Below, one piece after another: positions 1 through 17,659 of a stretch of 64,000 bases of DNA; position 1 is the stretch's first letter, and every line of letters begins with the position of its first letter. The notes beneath the pieces were generated by a model. It made no database searches. It saw only the letters and a program-made list of their open reading frames with translations, and was not told the DNA's origin. The position numbers were made by a program, and so were the translations under genes. The DNA is from Cyprinodon diabolis (Eukaryota; Chordata; Actinopteri; Cyprinodontiformes; Cyprinodontidae), in the NCBI GenBank assembly GCA_030533445.1, contig CM060070.1, positions 20,960,001 through 21,024,000 of the forward strand. Direction: 5' to 3'.

Positions 1-2055
1 GTTTGATGGTAATAAGAAGCTTCAAACAGTTAATGAATGGTAGGTATTACTAAGGAAATTAACATTAACAATGCTTACTTAAGCGTGGAAGGACGATTAT
101 TAAACCTTTAAGTAACATAATCCCTTTGAACAACATCAAATAATAAACTAACTAAAGTTATTCGTGGTTTGGCTTGACTATTCACACATTTTTGGTAATA
201 GTAATAGTTTATAATAGCAGCTTATTGGCAACTTACTGTTTAACTGAAAAGAAGTTAATTATTATTAAACTATATTGATCTCACATTGGAGAATTTACCT
301 CGCATTTATCCCATCCCGTTGGGGACCAGTGTGGGGATAGTGGCAGTCTTTGGGAGTGGGGCTCAAACTCAGAACCTCAGGAATCCAAGCTCTATGCCCT
401 ACTGACTAGGCCGCCACTCCCGACCTCTTCCTAAAGAGACACTACATACATTTTATTAATAAAAAAATAAAAACTTTAAAATAGCACTTTTTTTGATGAG
501 CAGACTGACACCTCAGTAGTTCAGCGCTGTTGCATCTATAAGCCAGTAGCCTATTTTCCGTTTGCGCTTGACGTCAAATCCGCCGAACAGCGCATCCATG
601 TTGAATGAGTCTGACCTACCAAACAATCGACGCGTTAGATTCGAGAGTGAATTTGTTGATACTAAGAAGCGACCAGCATCCAGCTGAACTCGGACACCAA
701 AGGCAACTCCATGTAAGGTGTAAGGTGTATGTAAAGATAAAGAACTCGTAAAGAATGTCTGTGTGGTAAGAGAACGAGCAGAAGAGTGCTGCATTACTAG
801 AAAACTCTGTAATGTCTCTTTAAAGGGAAATTAAGGAACACTCATTTTAAGTTGTAACCACATGGCCCATGTGAGATTTTCACAAACACAAATATTTCCA
901 AACAGCATTTATTCCCCAAACAAGTGAGGAAAATTTTGAGGCGTTTTCTTTTATTTTGCTTTGAGCCAGCTGACCCCAATGCATAGCAAAGCTAGAAGGA
1001 GGGTCTGAAATGCTTCATAAAGTAAAAGACCACTCCACTCACTTCAGCACTTTCTCTAACTTTCTTTTAAAATTAGTCTGAAACAATGGAAGAATAACAG
1101 TTTAGAGGGTGTATCTTTTTAAAACCCTTGGTACACCATTCAACTGATAACCTTCACATGCCCACCTTTAACTGCTAATGTTTTGGTAACGTTACAAAAT
1201 CATCTTTTATATATTTAAACTAAAAAAAAATGAATAAAAAACATTTGCTTCTGGTGGACAAGCTCAATCTATCTAACCAATTTAGATCCCCATAAAAATA
1301 TAATTATTAGAATTTAAGATGTTAATTATTAACATATTTAGTATAGTATTTCTGACAGGTCCAGAAACAAACACACCTCTATTTCCTTAGTACTCTTACA
1401 GTGCAGTTCAATTGACCAGAATGTTGAAATAATTTTATGAGTAATGTTTTATGAGAACATTTCTTTTGACAAGGACTAATATTAAAGTTCTGAGTGAGAG
1501 TGCAAGAACTGAAAGGTAACTCAAGATTAGGGTGATGGCAAGGAGGCCTTCTCGTCTAAGGTAGGGAAATAATAAAATGTTTATGGTGAAAGTGATATCT
1601 AAAGTAATATGCATATGCTACTTATAACATTCTGTTGATTATTTAAAAGGCTATGATTTTTTTTTAACCTAAAAACGCCAACCATATGCTTTCCTCTTTG
1701 CTGCCAAGTGCAGTTCAACAAAATATTTCTTTGCATGGAAAGAAGCATTTTCAACTCCCTCCCTCAGGGGTGTAAAGGGCAAAAATGATGTGCAATGGGT
1801 AAGGTTTTATTAATTTTACAAAAATATTTCAACTTATTGATTCTAAACTGCTGTATTCTGATTTCCTGTAACTCAAATCATTTGATGCTGCTAGAATTAT
1901 CCCTCAGTGTGGCTGATTCATTTCCTGAAATCTGGTTAAGTATTCACAACCACCTTCTGAATCAGGTGGTTGATCTGCGTCAGTGTGACAGCTCCACACT
2001 GCGCTGACTGACACAGACCAGCTGGATAAGCATCCACTGGTGGACACTAACGCAC
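1..2055 (-). other. lurap1: lurap1 intron 1 (partial, runs off left edge)
   Basis: This stretch follows the donor site of lurap1 exon 1 on the minus strand. I found no sequence for the conserved LURAP1 second exon (the part after the leucine-rich segment, or the tryptophan-containing C-terminus), so exon 2 should lie beyond position 1. The intron is AT-rich and carries a tRNA-derived SINE at 300-425. A 93-codon minus-strand reading frame at 513-794 is GC-richer than its surroundings, but I recognise no family in it and see no convincing splice sites. Confidence 0.55.
300..425 (-). repeat. tRNA-derived SINE fragment
   Basis: Read on the minus strand, the head is tRNA-like. GGGAGTG at the 5' side can pair with CACTCCC about 70 nt later, as in an acceptor stem. 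An A-box-like GGCCTAGTCAGTAGGG and a B-box-like GAGTTTGAGCCCC lie between them at tRNA-like spacing. A non-tRNA body with CCCCACACTGG and GGTCCCCA-type sequence follows, as in teleost SINEs. It lies inside the lurap1 intron. The family name was not determined. Confidence 0.6.
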
Positions 2056-2281
2056 AGCGCAATCTCACCATCTCCATCCTGAGTTTTCTAATCTTTTCAT
2101 CCAAACTCTTCCTTCCAGTGTCTTTGCTGGTGTCCTGATGAGGGGCCAGTTTGCCCTCCCCGCGAAGAGAAGACGCATCTTCTCGCATCCACTTCAGCAA
2201 ACACTCGGGGGTTTTACGGCCGATTTTTGTCTCTACATCCTTGAGATCTGGGATGGCGTCGCTGGCGGTACCTTCATCCAT
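2056..2281 (-). CDS. lurap1: Leucine-rich adaptor protein 1, first coding exon (partial)
   Basis: The exon encodes 75 full codons on the minus strand, from an ATG at 2281-2279 to a GTGCGT donor at 2055-2050, ending in phase 1. Residues 11-30 contain PDLKDVETKIGRKTPE, closely matching the LURAP1 N-terminus (PDLRDVE.KVGRKTPE). Residues 59-75 are the start of the conserved leucine-rich helix (SLDEKIRKLRMEMVRLR). GRKTPE favours LURAP1 over the paralogue LURAP1L, which has GRKVPE. In mammals LURAP1 links MRCK kinase to MYO18A in lamellar actomyosin flow and can promote NF-kB signalling; this role is transferred from the family. Reading past the donor gives a tail unlike the family that ends in a stop near 1904, which supports splicing here. 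Exon 2 is outside the window. Confidence 0.85.
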
Positions 2282-3412
2282 AGCTCCGGTGTGCGCAAAA
2301 AGAAGAGATGCCCAAAAGATTACGTCCTTTTTTGCTGTTTGGGACTTTCACTTCCTTTGGAACTGGATAACATCCTCTGCGACTGCTTGGACTGCGCCAA
2401 GAGAGGAGTCACTTTGTAACAACACAGCACCCTGTTATCATTCCTCGCAGATCCAAGTATTTTTTATTTTTTCTTTTTTTTTTAAGACAGCATTTGCTTT
2501 TTTAGCATTTTCAAAATATTACTTTCAAGGTCTGAAGAAAAGAAAATCCAATTTGTCCTTTTATCCCATGCCTTGTTGCTGCTTCCTTCCACGGCGGTGT
2601 CCAGCTGATTGGGGGCCCAGATGAACTGGTGTGTTGAGGTCCCTGTAGCAGATCTCTATTATGAAGCACACTGCGCAGATTCCACCTGCATAATGACAGC
2701 GACCAGCATCAGCCGCATAGTGGAAGAGGAGAACAGATCCGAGCAAAGACAGACTCAATAACATGCATCTACATCCGAGCTCAATTTCAAAATAAAAGAA
2801 CTTTTCCATCCAGGCATCCAAAACACCCTGCATGATAAAGAAGCGTCACATGAGTTTACTTTCTTTATTTTTTTTTATATCAATCTATAGACGGAGTGTT
2901 TGGGTGGTCATAAAAATCACCCATTTGGTAAATTAGAAATAGACTCTTAGGAAAAAAATGAAATGTGTTGGGAAAATTGAGAAAAACAAAACTTGTCAGT
3001 AATGTACAGCAAATGCTTTTTCTGGAACATATTTGTGTGTTGTGATGTTACAACGGCATCATTTTAAAACAACACAAATTATTGGATAAAATGAAAGAAA
3101 AATGACACATTTTTGTTAATATGTTAACGATATACCATCCGAGTAAGTCCACTGTTTAATCATAATTTGCTTACCTGGCTGTCTTGCTTTCAAAAATTTA
3201 TTTTAGTCACTGTCATTAGGAGCATGTGACCAGCATAGTTCCTTAAAACACTACAATTATTCTCATAGTCCTTTGTAAAACCAGTAATTCTCAGTGGCTG
3301 CAATGTTCTAAAGCATCATAATGCTTTGTTTTATAATAATTTTTATTGCTTCAGTGCAATGGCGTAAATATCAGTAATCAGAGACAGCAGCGGCTTACGG
3401 GCCCACGACCTC
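2282..3412. other. Upstream region of lurap1; no recognised gene
   Basis: This should hold the lurap1 5' UTR and promoter, read leftwards. No clear TATA box is visible. The part next to the start codon (2282-2450) is less AT-rich than the flanks. A 90-codon minus-strand frame at 2561-2833 has a hydrophobic stretch and locally higher GC, but I recognise no family in it. It could be a 5' UTR, an unrelated small exon or chance. Confidence 0.4.
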
Positions 3413-3415
3413 TTA

Positions 3416-3942
3416 AGGCCAATTTATACTTTTGACACATATCCTCTGCAACTGTTAAATCTGTCCCTGTGTACACCTCAAAAAAAAAAATGAAAACACA
3501 TCGGACGTTGCAAACCCGCCCAGACCTCAAGCAGAGGTGCGCAGACAAAAAGCAACTGTATTTGGTCCTTGGTATGCCTTTCCGGCTGTCTGTTTCGTCG
3601 TCCTTCTCGATTCGGTGCCGGGTTGCGCCATTTCTAAAAACCGAGGAATAACAACAATGGATACTCTAGATCCTTCTCCGTAACAGTGATATCTTCCAGA
3701 CGCGCCATTGTTGTTTTGGAAAATAAACACTCCCGCTGGCGACGCCAAAGAAGTTCTCGTGACCATCCGCCGAAGTTGTCGGGGTGCACCATTTTCTCGA
3801 ATAGGCACCCCCTTGCGCTTTGGGGGAAACTGCTGTGCGTCCCTAGAAATTCCTGACCGATGCTGCAGAAGCATATCAGCAAAACTGGTTTGCGACGACG
3901 CAAACGTTTGATGTGTGTGGTTGCAGAAGTATAATCCGCCCT
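3416..3942. mobile_element. PIF/Harbinger-type non-autonomous MITE (527 bp)
   Basis: The element is bounded by direct TTA duplications at 3413-3415 and 3943-3945. Its left end, AGGCCAATTTATAC, is an imperfect inverted match to its right end, GTATAATCCGCCCT. A three-base TWA target duplication is typical of PIF/Harbinger elements. The interior has no transposase; the frames open on both strands are shadows of a GC-rich interior. A relative with the same terminal pattern lies at 38219-38648. Confidence 0.7.
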
Positions 3943-3945
3943 TTA

Positions 3946-5370
3946 GGGGCCCCAACATTTACACCTGGTAGGCTGCCTTGATTAAAACCATAACTGTTAC
4001 GTACAATTTGTCAGCGATTATGGATACCAAAAAGAGATACTTATCTTAAGGTCTATCTTCTTGGCCAATTTATGGAACTGTCGCCGTATCCTGAACCTTT
4101 GTCACATGGAAAACATTCTAACATGTTTTTTTTCCTCTTAATTGTGCTGTATTTAACTTTATCAAGTTACATCCAGCAGCTGCCCATCTGTAGAAAAAAA
4201 AATGTCCACATGATTCTAACATGTTTGCAAACATTATTTCATCTACCTTTCAGAACTTATTGTCACTGTTCCATGCAGGTCAGGTATGAACCCACAACTA
4301 ATGATAATCATCGAGATTTCAGCAGAGTCAGAGCTTTAGCTTGCCACAGCCCCTCCAGAAACAATTAGAGCAGGTGACTGTCTGATTGACCCAAGCTAAT
4401 TACAAAGCTAACATTAACTAGGCTTCTTGTATTCTATAAAAGGCAAATAATAAAAAAGCAACATTAAGGTAAATAAACATCATCTATGCTTTTTTTTTTT
4501 TTTTTACAAAGTTTACTTATTCAAAAGTCAGTCTTAAAATCATCTACTGTATACTTTTGTGTAAATCTATGTTTTAAAAATCAAAAAATCAAATCAAATA
4601 TGCATTATTGGAATCATTATGACAACAGTGCTCACCTATATGTAGATGCAAGTAAAAAAAACTGTTTATGTTAGAATAACTGCATTATAGACTAGACCCA
4701 GTGTTACTATATAGTTTAGATAAGCTGCATTCACAGTTTCAAATTTACAGTTTATATCAATGAGATCATTTTGCTGGAAAAGCTGTTACGGCTGAGATAT
4801 ATGAGGTGTTACAAATGATGATCACACTATTCTAAGCAGTCTGACTCACACTTACACTCTTGACAACTTCTTCTCCGCCCACATTAACACCGCGTAGGCA
4901 GAGCCAACCAGCCTGAGCCTCCTGTTGTGGAACTTTGGGTGTAATATGTTTGCTTAAAGTAATGTGGTGGTCAGAGTAAAAGACTGATTTCTTGGAAATG
5001 TTTCAGGACAAACAGAGCAAATACTCTGGTCATTAAAGGAAGCCGTATGGACAAAAATATTAAGAAATCTAAGATGAAAGATACACATTTCTTTGATGAG
5101 GTATTTTTTATTTTTATTTTCTTGTGGTTTGAGTGGAGAAGCAGAGCCATATTTGGAGATTGCTTTTTTGTCCACTAAAAATTCAATGCAGGGCCCAAGA
5201 AAGAATTCATTATGAAGTATATACACCAAAATATGTAATATGTCCAAAAACATCACGAGGTCCCTCATCGGCTAAGATCACATCACAGCTTTACAACTGT
5301 TCAAGGTCTCCGAGCAGTTCCATCAGAGACCTTTGAGGTGGAGAGGTTGAAATACAATAATTCAAACTAC
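3946..5370. other. Intergenic, AT-rich; possible SINE remnant
   Basis: No gene is recognised. At about 4250-4360 the minus strand has a weak tRNA-like pattern (TGGCAAGCTAAAG, then GTTGTGGGTTCATACC as a possible B box) that may be an old SINE. The rest is AT-rich single-copy-looking sequence. Confidence 0.3.
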
Positions 5371-5375
5371 AATAA

Positions 5376-5525
5376 GGCATTGCCACCCACCAGTGAGACA
5401 CTTCTCCCTGGAGCAGACCTACCAAGGAGGGAATGGTTCATGCTCAACAGAGCCAAGATAGGTAGGACAGGTGACAACATGCTGGGATGGGGTAAATCAG
5501 CAAGTTGAACACCTTCTGCATAAAT
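5376..5525 (+). pseudogene. LINE ORF2 C-terminal remnant
   Basis: One frame reads LPRREWFMLNRAKIGRTGDN followed by a WGK-like end. This resembles the segment just before the C-terminal zinc knuckle of teleost non-LTR retrotransposons (LPR..W..LNR.R...GR...N...WG). The frame stops soon after and the cysteine knuckle is not preserved, so this is a dead fragment. The clade is uncertain. Confidence 0.45.
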
Positions 5526-6719
5526 ACAATTTTGGCCCAACCTACTGTGACAATGATCTCCTTGAGGCCAACGAAACAGCCTGTCATGGGATTTGGAGTT
5601 AGAGGAATAAGATATGCTGATGATGATCTCAAGAGTAAGATCAGTTGTTCCTTGCAGATAATGTTTTTTATCCATAGAATTAGATGTCTGGTACGTTTAG
5701 AGATGAGAACAGGATGTCCTAAGAAGTTTGATTTTTTTTGGCCAACTGAAAGGAAATGATACCTTTATTTTGTTGCTCATCCAGGAGGGCTAGTCAGCGT
5801 CTAAAAGTTGCAGTTCTGGCAGTTTGAAAACTTGGAACTGCTAGTTTCATATGGACCAAAAAAAATGTATGAAGTTGTTGCAGAACATGAAAAGACATTC
5901 ATCATATGCAATACTATTACTGATATAATGAAAATAAAAGCTGGATCTAAAAGAGGAAAATATTAAATTCGATGAAGTAAAATTCAAATTTTGCACTTTC
6001 AGTGCATAACATAGTACACAAATTGTCACGTATATAATGAATCTTTATCCACTGATTTTTAACAATGATTCGAAGTTGTATGTTTCACACAGAGTGAGAT
6101 GATTATGGGGACTGAAAGTTTTCTTCAACTCTCAGGTAAACCTGAAGAGACTCACATGGATAAAAAGAAGAAATTAGAAAGTTTAATCAACATGAAGAAA
6201 TAAGTCTTTGGCGTTCAGACCCTTGCAGATGACATCAGCGCTGAAAGCATTTAATCTGTGTGAGCTGGCAGATCTAGATTTGAGATGTTCCTCCTGTCAG
6301 AGTATGACATTGCTGCTGAAATCGAGGTTAATGAATTAGTGGAACAATGGGAAGGCCAGTTAAATGTAGGAGAAAAAAGGGCTGAGGAGGGATGGTGTTC
6401 AGTTAGAAGGTGCAGTCATTCTCAGATCTGGAACTTATAGTGCAGGGTCCTTAGAGATGATTGGCTGAGGCAAAGGGCTACACCAATAGGCTGGAGCATA
6501 GCTACATGATGAGACAAATGGTGGGCAGGTAATGTAAGAGCTTTACAGTTGGTTTATAGCTTAGGCTTTTTAAAGCATTCTGTCAGAATTGTTTTAAAGA
6601 TTGGATTTTTAAAATGTCGAAATCTCAAAGTGCTTTTACCACTTTTTATCCTCAATAAAATTCCTAGCTGTCAAGACCGAAACCTCTTAGTTGTTCCAAG
6701 ATTTTTTTGGTTTTGTTTT

Positions 6720-7660
6720 TACTAGGGAAGAGTTTTTCAGCCTCTTGCCTGGGCTCTGGAATGTGATCCCTCTTTTATCAAGGTTTGCTGAAGGTTTTGT
6801 CGATTTTAAGCCTCTTTTAAAAACAAATCTTTTTAAACTGGCTTTTAAGTCTGTTAGGGACAGAACAGGCAGACCCTTATTCGAAGCAGAGAACCAGTTT
6901 AGGTTTAACAGTTTATTGAGAGCAGAAACGGAGTGGGTGGTGTAAGCATCTACAGCGGGAACCTTTGCAGGGGGAGACAACAGGTTAGTGACCTGGATTA
7001 GCTAAAAGTGCTTGCCCACAATCGTGTGGGTCTCTAACCTGGTCTTAATGTCCAGTTCTGGTCCAGGGATAGAGGTAGATCCCAGCTGGCAGGCTGCTAA
7101 CCTGGTGCAGGTCAGAGAGTCCCAGAGGCAGGGGTATCAGAGGATAGGCAGACGGTCAGAACTCTGAAGACAAACTTGAGCAGGATGAGCCATAGAGTGA
7201 AGCCAAAGATGTGGTCTAGGATGTGGTCCAGGGTCAGAGCCAGAAGACCAGAGAGCCAGTGAGATGTCGAAGGAGTCGGGTTACAGTTCCAGGTTCAATT
7301 CACAAAGCAGCAGACAGGCTGGATGAGGGCAGGCAGGCTCGGTAGTCAGGAAAAAATATGATCAGTACACAACGGGCAGAGATCAGGTAGGTAGTCAGGT
7401 CAGGCAGAAGCTGGAAGAAAGTTCAGACAATCAGAATCAAACAATAACAGGCAGACTCAGAAGTCAAGAGGCAGACAGGTCAGGATCAGGAAGTCAACAT
7501 TTTTGTTTTTTTTACCTCTGTCTTTATTGCTAATTGCATGTCTTATATTGTCAACCTTGTAGTTTATTGCTTATGGCTTTTTATTATTTGTACCCTCCCA
7601 AATTTTATGCACCTGTAAAGCACTTTGTTCCTAAAGTGCTTTATACTGGATTCACTGAAC
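6720..7660 (+). repeat. LINE 3' fragment split by a CAG/GTCAG-rich insertion
   Basis: Positions 6740-6855 read LWNVIPLLSRF and then FVDFKPLLKTNLFKLAF, the usual last coding block of L2-like fish LINEs (LWN.LP...R......FK..LKT.LF..AF). A matching T-rich 3' UTR with GTAAAGCACTTTG appears only at about 7498-7640. Between them, about 6865-7497, lies a purine-rich, degenerate segment full of CAGGCAG and GGTCAG words that looks inserted. A better-preserved copy of a similar LINE end is at 21665-22350. Confidence 0.4.
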
Positions 7661-10600
7661 AATAGATCTCTGGCAGGAAAATAATTGTTACTCACAGTTT
7701 CTTTGTCTAACTTCACTTATACTCTCACTATGTTGTTTATTTTGATCACTATGTGTGTTCTTTTATGTTGTGTTTATGTACAGAACTTTGGACTGTCAAG
7801 TTATTAAATATGCTAAATAATTTGTAGGCTATTGCTTTTAAGATAAATAAATTATAAAAAGAACAAAATTCTCAACCTCCTTGGAAAATAATTGTAATGT
7901 TTTAATTGTCAATACTACGAAGGAGCTTCCTTATCCTGGTTGCACTGTATGAATGAGGAAGAGTGGAGTGATCCTCTGCTTTAGTTGTGCAAAATACAGG
8001 GTCTCTATCAAAATTACACGAACTGACCTATGTTACAGCATCCAGTCACCAATAGACCTAAATAGGTTAGCACAGGGATAAATTAAAAGCTAAATAACCT
8101 TTGTGAAAGGATTATGAAATACACAAGACAGTGTAAAATCCATCATTAGTTAGTTGAAACAACACAATTATTATCTACACTCATGCTCAAATCCTATAAA
8201 ACCAATGTTCTTTTGCTTAACTGCCGGAATTTAAATGTATCTTTTAAACAGGATCAAGTATGAACAAAAGCAAGATTAAATACTGCTTATGTCACCATGC
8301 AATTAGCCTGGTATCCACGATGGCCACCATGGCAACAGCTGTAGTAGGAGAAAATCTTTAGCTCTTTGCACACCCACACTAAGGCTGATCTACTTTATCC
8401 AAGTAATGCAAAATATTCTGAAAACATATTGTTCTGGCCTGGTACTCAAAAGCCAGCAGCATTATTCAAACCTAACTCAATGATTTGTGTATGGTTTTGC
8501 ATGTCGGCTTTATATTTGCATGGGCCTCCCCCAGGTTATCTCGACTCATGTCAGTCCTCTTGTGGAATGTCAACAGAAGATTATGAATATATTACATAAC
8601 TAGAACTGTAAGGTATACTTAATTATTAAGTCATTATAGTCAAGGGCAAAACCCAATTTATGATTATTAGTTGGATTAATATTACTGAAATCTGCTTACT
8701 CGCCAAGGGTCTTTTGGTTTTTACTCAAGGTTGGACTTCTGGAATATCTGTTAATATCCACTGTCTTTCATTAATTTAAACTATAGTAATAAGCAGAGTT
8801 ATTAATCACCAACCAAAATAAATTGTTTCTGTTTCTTCTAGTGTTAACCAACAAGTGTGGATCTGACTCTGAGTGATATATCGTCCACTGTATAAATAAT
8901 CATAGGCAACCACAGGTTAGAAATATCGGTTACTTCATTGCCTAATATTCACTATTACAGTATTATTGTATCTAATGACTAAACAAACGCTTCACCACTA
9001 CTAAAAATAAGCATAGGGTTCATCAAAATCTAATAAATGGGGAAAATTGGGCCAAAGAGACCGTTTAAAGAGTCACTAACAAATATTCAAGTCTTAAGGC
9101 TTGGTAGGTTAACGCATTTTTAGGTGTCCTATAAAAAAGCAAGTATAAGTGTAAGTAACAAATGATGCAGTGATCTTAAATGCAGTTAAAACAGTGAAGC
9201 CTCATTTGGTTTTAAAATAAAATTGAACAGTGACTCCCAAATACATTAAAATGTAGGAGCATGGATGATCACTACTTTCCAAGGTGCATTGTGGGAAATT
9301 TAGAATCCAATATTTTTTCATCTACTAGAGGTTTGGACACTAATCTAAAATGGCATAACCACTATATAGTCCCCTATAAAGGGATTAAGGTGGAAGGTCA
9401 GGCACAGCCAAAACGTTATCCTCACATGGCCGCCACAAGGTAGCATTCAATTCAAAACTCTTAAAAACTTCTGTCAGATAAAACACAACACATGCAAAAA
9501 TGTCTATCCTAACCTTGCCAAAACTTGACTCAATAAGCATCAGATAAAAATAGTGGCTCAATGGAAAGGAGAGGACGATGTTCGGTTATGTTCAGATTAG
9601 TTCGGCTGGGGAAGCCAGTCCACTTGTCCAACAGGCGGCTCTCAGAGGGACTGGAATTATTCTGATGCAAAACAATGGAGTAAGATTTGCAAGGCTTAAA
9701 TTGATCATTCACTGTACTATACACATTTCACATCTAAGTAAAACAAATGTTTGAAATTATCATATTTGGTCTTACTCTAAAATTAGCTGGATAAATAACA
9801 TTTTCTGACAAATATGCAACATACTGTAGCTATATACCGTTAGTTGGTTTGTCTTCTAAAACATTTTTTTTGTATCCAGATTACACAGCTAGTCTCCACA
9901 TAAACTCTATGAAAACAACTATTTTCTAGTAAACCAGATATTTCTACATTATGATCTGCATAAGTCATTATTAAGAAATTAAGATGAAGAGAAAACTTTT
10001 GCAGGCATCAAGTGAAATATGTGATGAAATGACTTTATTTTCTCATTGTAATTATTCAGATAAATCAAATCTAAGATTTTTATGTCATAAAGGTATTTTT
10101 TGGTTTATTTTTGACCACTTGTAATAGCCTGAGAAACCTCTAGGAACAATATAGACCCTATGATTAGGTGTTGTTGCCTCCTGGTGGAGGATTTGCAAAA
10201 CAACAAGGCCATAAACTGGTGCATTAGAAGCATTAGTTAGAAAAGCAAAGTTACTCAAAACTAAGGCTTTCCAAATGAAAATGTAGGTCATGCTCTATTT
10301 GTTGCATTAATAATAAAGACCTTTGTTGTGCTTATTTATTTTTTTATTCCACTGTAATATACCATAGCCTGAATGAGCTAAAATCCTTACTGGATTATAC
10401 TCAGAATTTTCTTGACACAGAGTGACAGAACCTGACTGGTCACATTCTCTAGTAAGAAAGCTGATAGAGGCATGGATAAGACTATAACAATTACATGCTA
10501 AGCTAAGCTATGTAGTTGCTATTATTAGTTGCTATTATTACAGAAAAGTTATTAAAGTACTGATTTAAATCCAAAAAAGAAGAAAAATTAATCGGTTACA

Positions 10601-11204
10601 TTGAGGTAGTAACAACACGGTTCAGAGAAAAATACAAAAAAAACCCAACAAAATATGGACATACTGGAATATGTGTGAGGACAGACACAATCCCTGGGAG
10701 CAGGGATGCTCCATGATGAAGGGATTTATTTAGACAAACATACGCAACCATACAGACCATTACACTCTGAAGGAAAAAAAAAATCAACCATTATACTCAG
10801 CAAGGGAATCTTCCAGAATGCACAGATAACAACAGTTATAATTATCTTTTCTGAATGGACTGGAATGTCACAGATCCAAATCTACTGTAAGTAAAAGAAA
10901 AATATACCTAAAAATGTTGTTCTTCATAAGAAAAATAATAATGATAATATAAACACACTATTTAATATACTCAAAAAATGAGGGAGGTAAAACTGAAAAA
11001 GAGAGAAATTAAAATGCCAGCTCATTTAATGGTGAAATGTAACCAGCAGTTTATTTCCCTCCCTAGTCACTCCTAGGTAAAACCTGTTCAACCTGCTAGT
11101 ATCCGGAGACTTGCGCAAGTTAAAACTAAGGAAGTCAAACTGTTGAGGATCACCAGTCACCTACTGCCAAAATCTTTTTAGCAGCAAGATCAAATAAGGA
11201 GGAC
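7661..11204. other. Intergenic region upstream of ttc22
   Basis: I see no gene here. The sequence is AT-rich with scattered short frames. GTGCATTGTGGGA near 9283 resembles a motif found in some DNA-transposon ends, but no matching end was found. The ttc22 5' UTR and promoter should be near the right edge. No clear TATA box or CpG-rich stretch stands out. Confidence 0.4.
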
Positions 11205-16626
<5,422 letters not shown>

Positions 16627-16785
16627 AAACAAAAGTGTTAATTTAGCAAGGCCAATAGCTATCAAGAAAACATACATGCAGAACAATAATCAAGAAATGT
16701 CTTGACAGTATTTCAGAAAGTTGGAAATCTTTAGTGAGCTTTGTCTAATAATGAGTATTTTGATTTTCATGCTTTTTAACATGTA

Positions 16786-16990
16786 TACAGTCCCCTGAAA
16801 ATTATTTATACCCATTGAGCCTTTTTAAATGTTGTTGCTATATCCATAAACTTCACAGTGACAGTTTTTGTGACAGACTGATACAATGTAAGAGCATAAT
16901 TGGGAAGTTGAAGAAAGAAAAAATATTGTTTTCATTTTTTTTCACAAATAAAAATCTGAAAATGGTGCTGTGAATTGGTGCTGAATTCCC
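16786..16990 (+). mobile_element. Tc1-like transposon end remnant
   Basis: TACAGTCCCCTGAAAATTAT and the following TTTATACCCATTGAGCC resemble the terminal repeat of teleost Tc1-like elements (TACAGTGCC...AAAGTATT.ATACCC...). Further matches follow: a stretch about cttcacagtgac, then GTGACAGACTGATACAATGT and ATAATTGGGAAGTTGAAG, in the usual order. The transposase is absent. It starts about 160 bp after the ttc22 stop codon. Confidence 0.6.
16947..16952 (+). terminator. Candidate ttc22 poly(A) signal
   Basis: AATAAA lies 321 bp after the ttc22 stop codon, within the Tc1-like remnant. It is the first canonical hexamer I noticed downstream. Whether it is used cannot be told from sequence alone. 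Confidence 0.35.
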
Positions 16991-17369
16991 ATCTGTCTTT
17001 TTTTTTCTAACCACATTTAACTACAATCTAATATTTTGAGGTGTGTATATGCTAGCCTTATGAATCCTGAAACTGAAAGTAATACCTATCATTGCAAAAT
17101 TCCCTAAGCTCAGTTAAGTGAGCATCAGTATTCTTATCTTGCCACTAAATTCTCAATAGATTTGTGTTTGGACTTTGACCTACTGTAGCCACAAAAATAT
17201 TTTAACATTCAATCTTATTCATTCTGTTATAGCACAAGGTGTATTCTTACGGACATTTCCAATCTAGAAGGTGAACCTCCACATCTTTTGCACTCTCTAA
17301 AAGGTTTTTTTTTTTCTTGTAACTTTTTATATTTAGTTTCATGTACTTTACAATAAAAAATTACCAGCT

Positions 17370-17655
17370 GTCTAGGGGCGAGAGGCGGGGTACACCCTGG
17401 ACAGGTCACCAGTCCATCGCAGGGCAACACAGAGACAAACAGGAAAAACAACCGTTCACGCACACACTCACACCTAAGGAAAATTTAGAGGAGCCAACTA
17501 ACCTAATAGTCATGTTTTTGGACAGCGGGAGGAAGCCGGAGTACCCGGAGATAACCCAGGCATGCTCAGGGAGAACATGCAAAGTCCATGCAGAAAGACC
17601 CCAGAACCTTCTTGCTGCAAGGTGGCAGTGCTGTCCACTGAGCAGCCTGCTTGAT
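17370..17655 (+). repeat. Abundant teleost interspersed repeat
   Basis: This segment carries recognisable blocks of a repeat very common in fish genomes: GGCGGGGTACACCCTGGACA, CATCGCAGGGCAACACAGAG, AATTTAGAGGAGCCAACTAA, GTTTTTGGACAGCGGGAGGA, GCCGGAGTACCCGGAGA and GGGAGAACATGCAAAGTCCA. It has no credible coding capacity. I cannot assign its class with confidence. Confidence 0.65.
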
Positions 17656-17659
17656 CTTA

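Noticed and set aside
2561..2833. 90-codon minus-strand frame with a hydrophobic segment upstream of lurap1
   Set aside because: No family match, no clear splice or Kozak context; kept only as a note in the upstream region.
5600..5650. RYADDDL, resembling a reverse transcriptase YADD motif
   Set aside because: It lies after the LINE C-terminal block rather than before it and has no supporting RT sequence around it.
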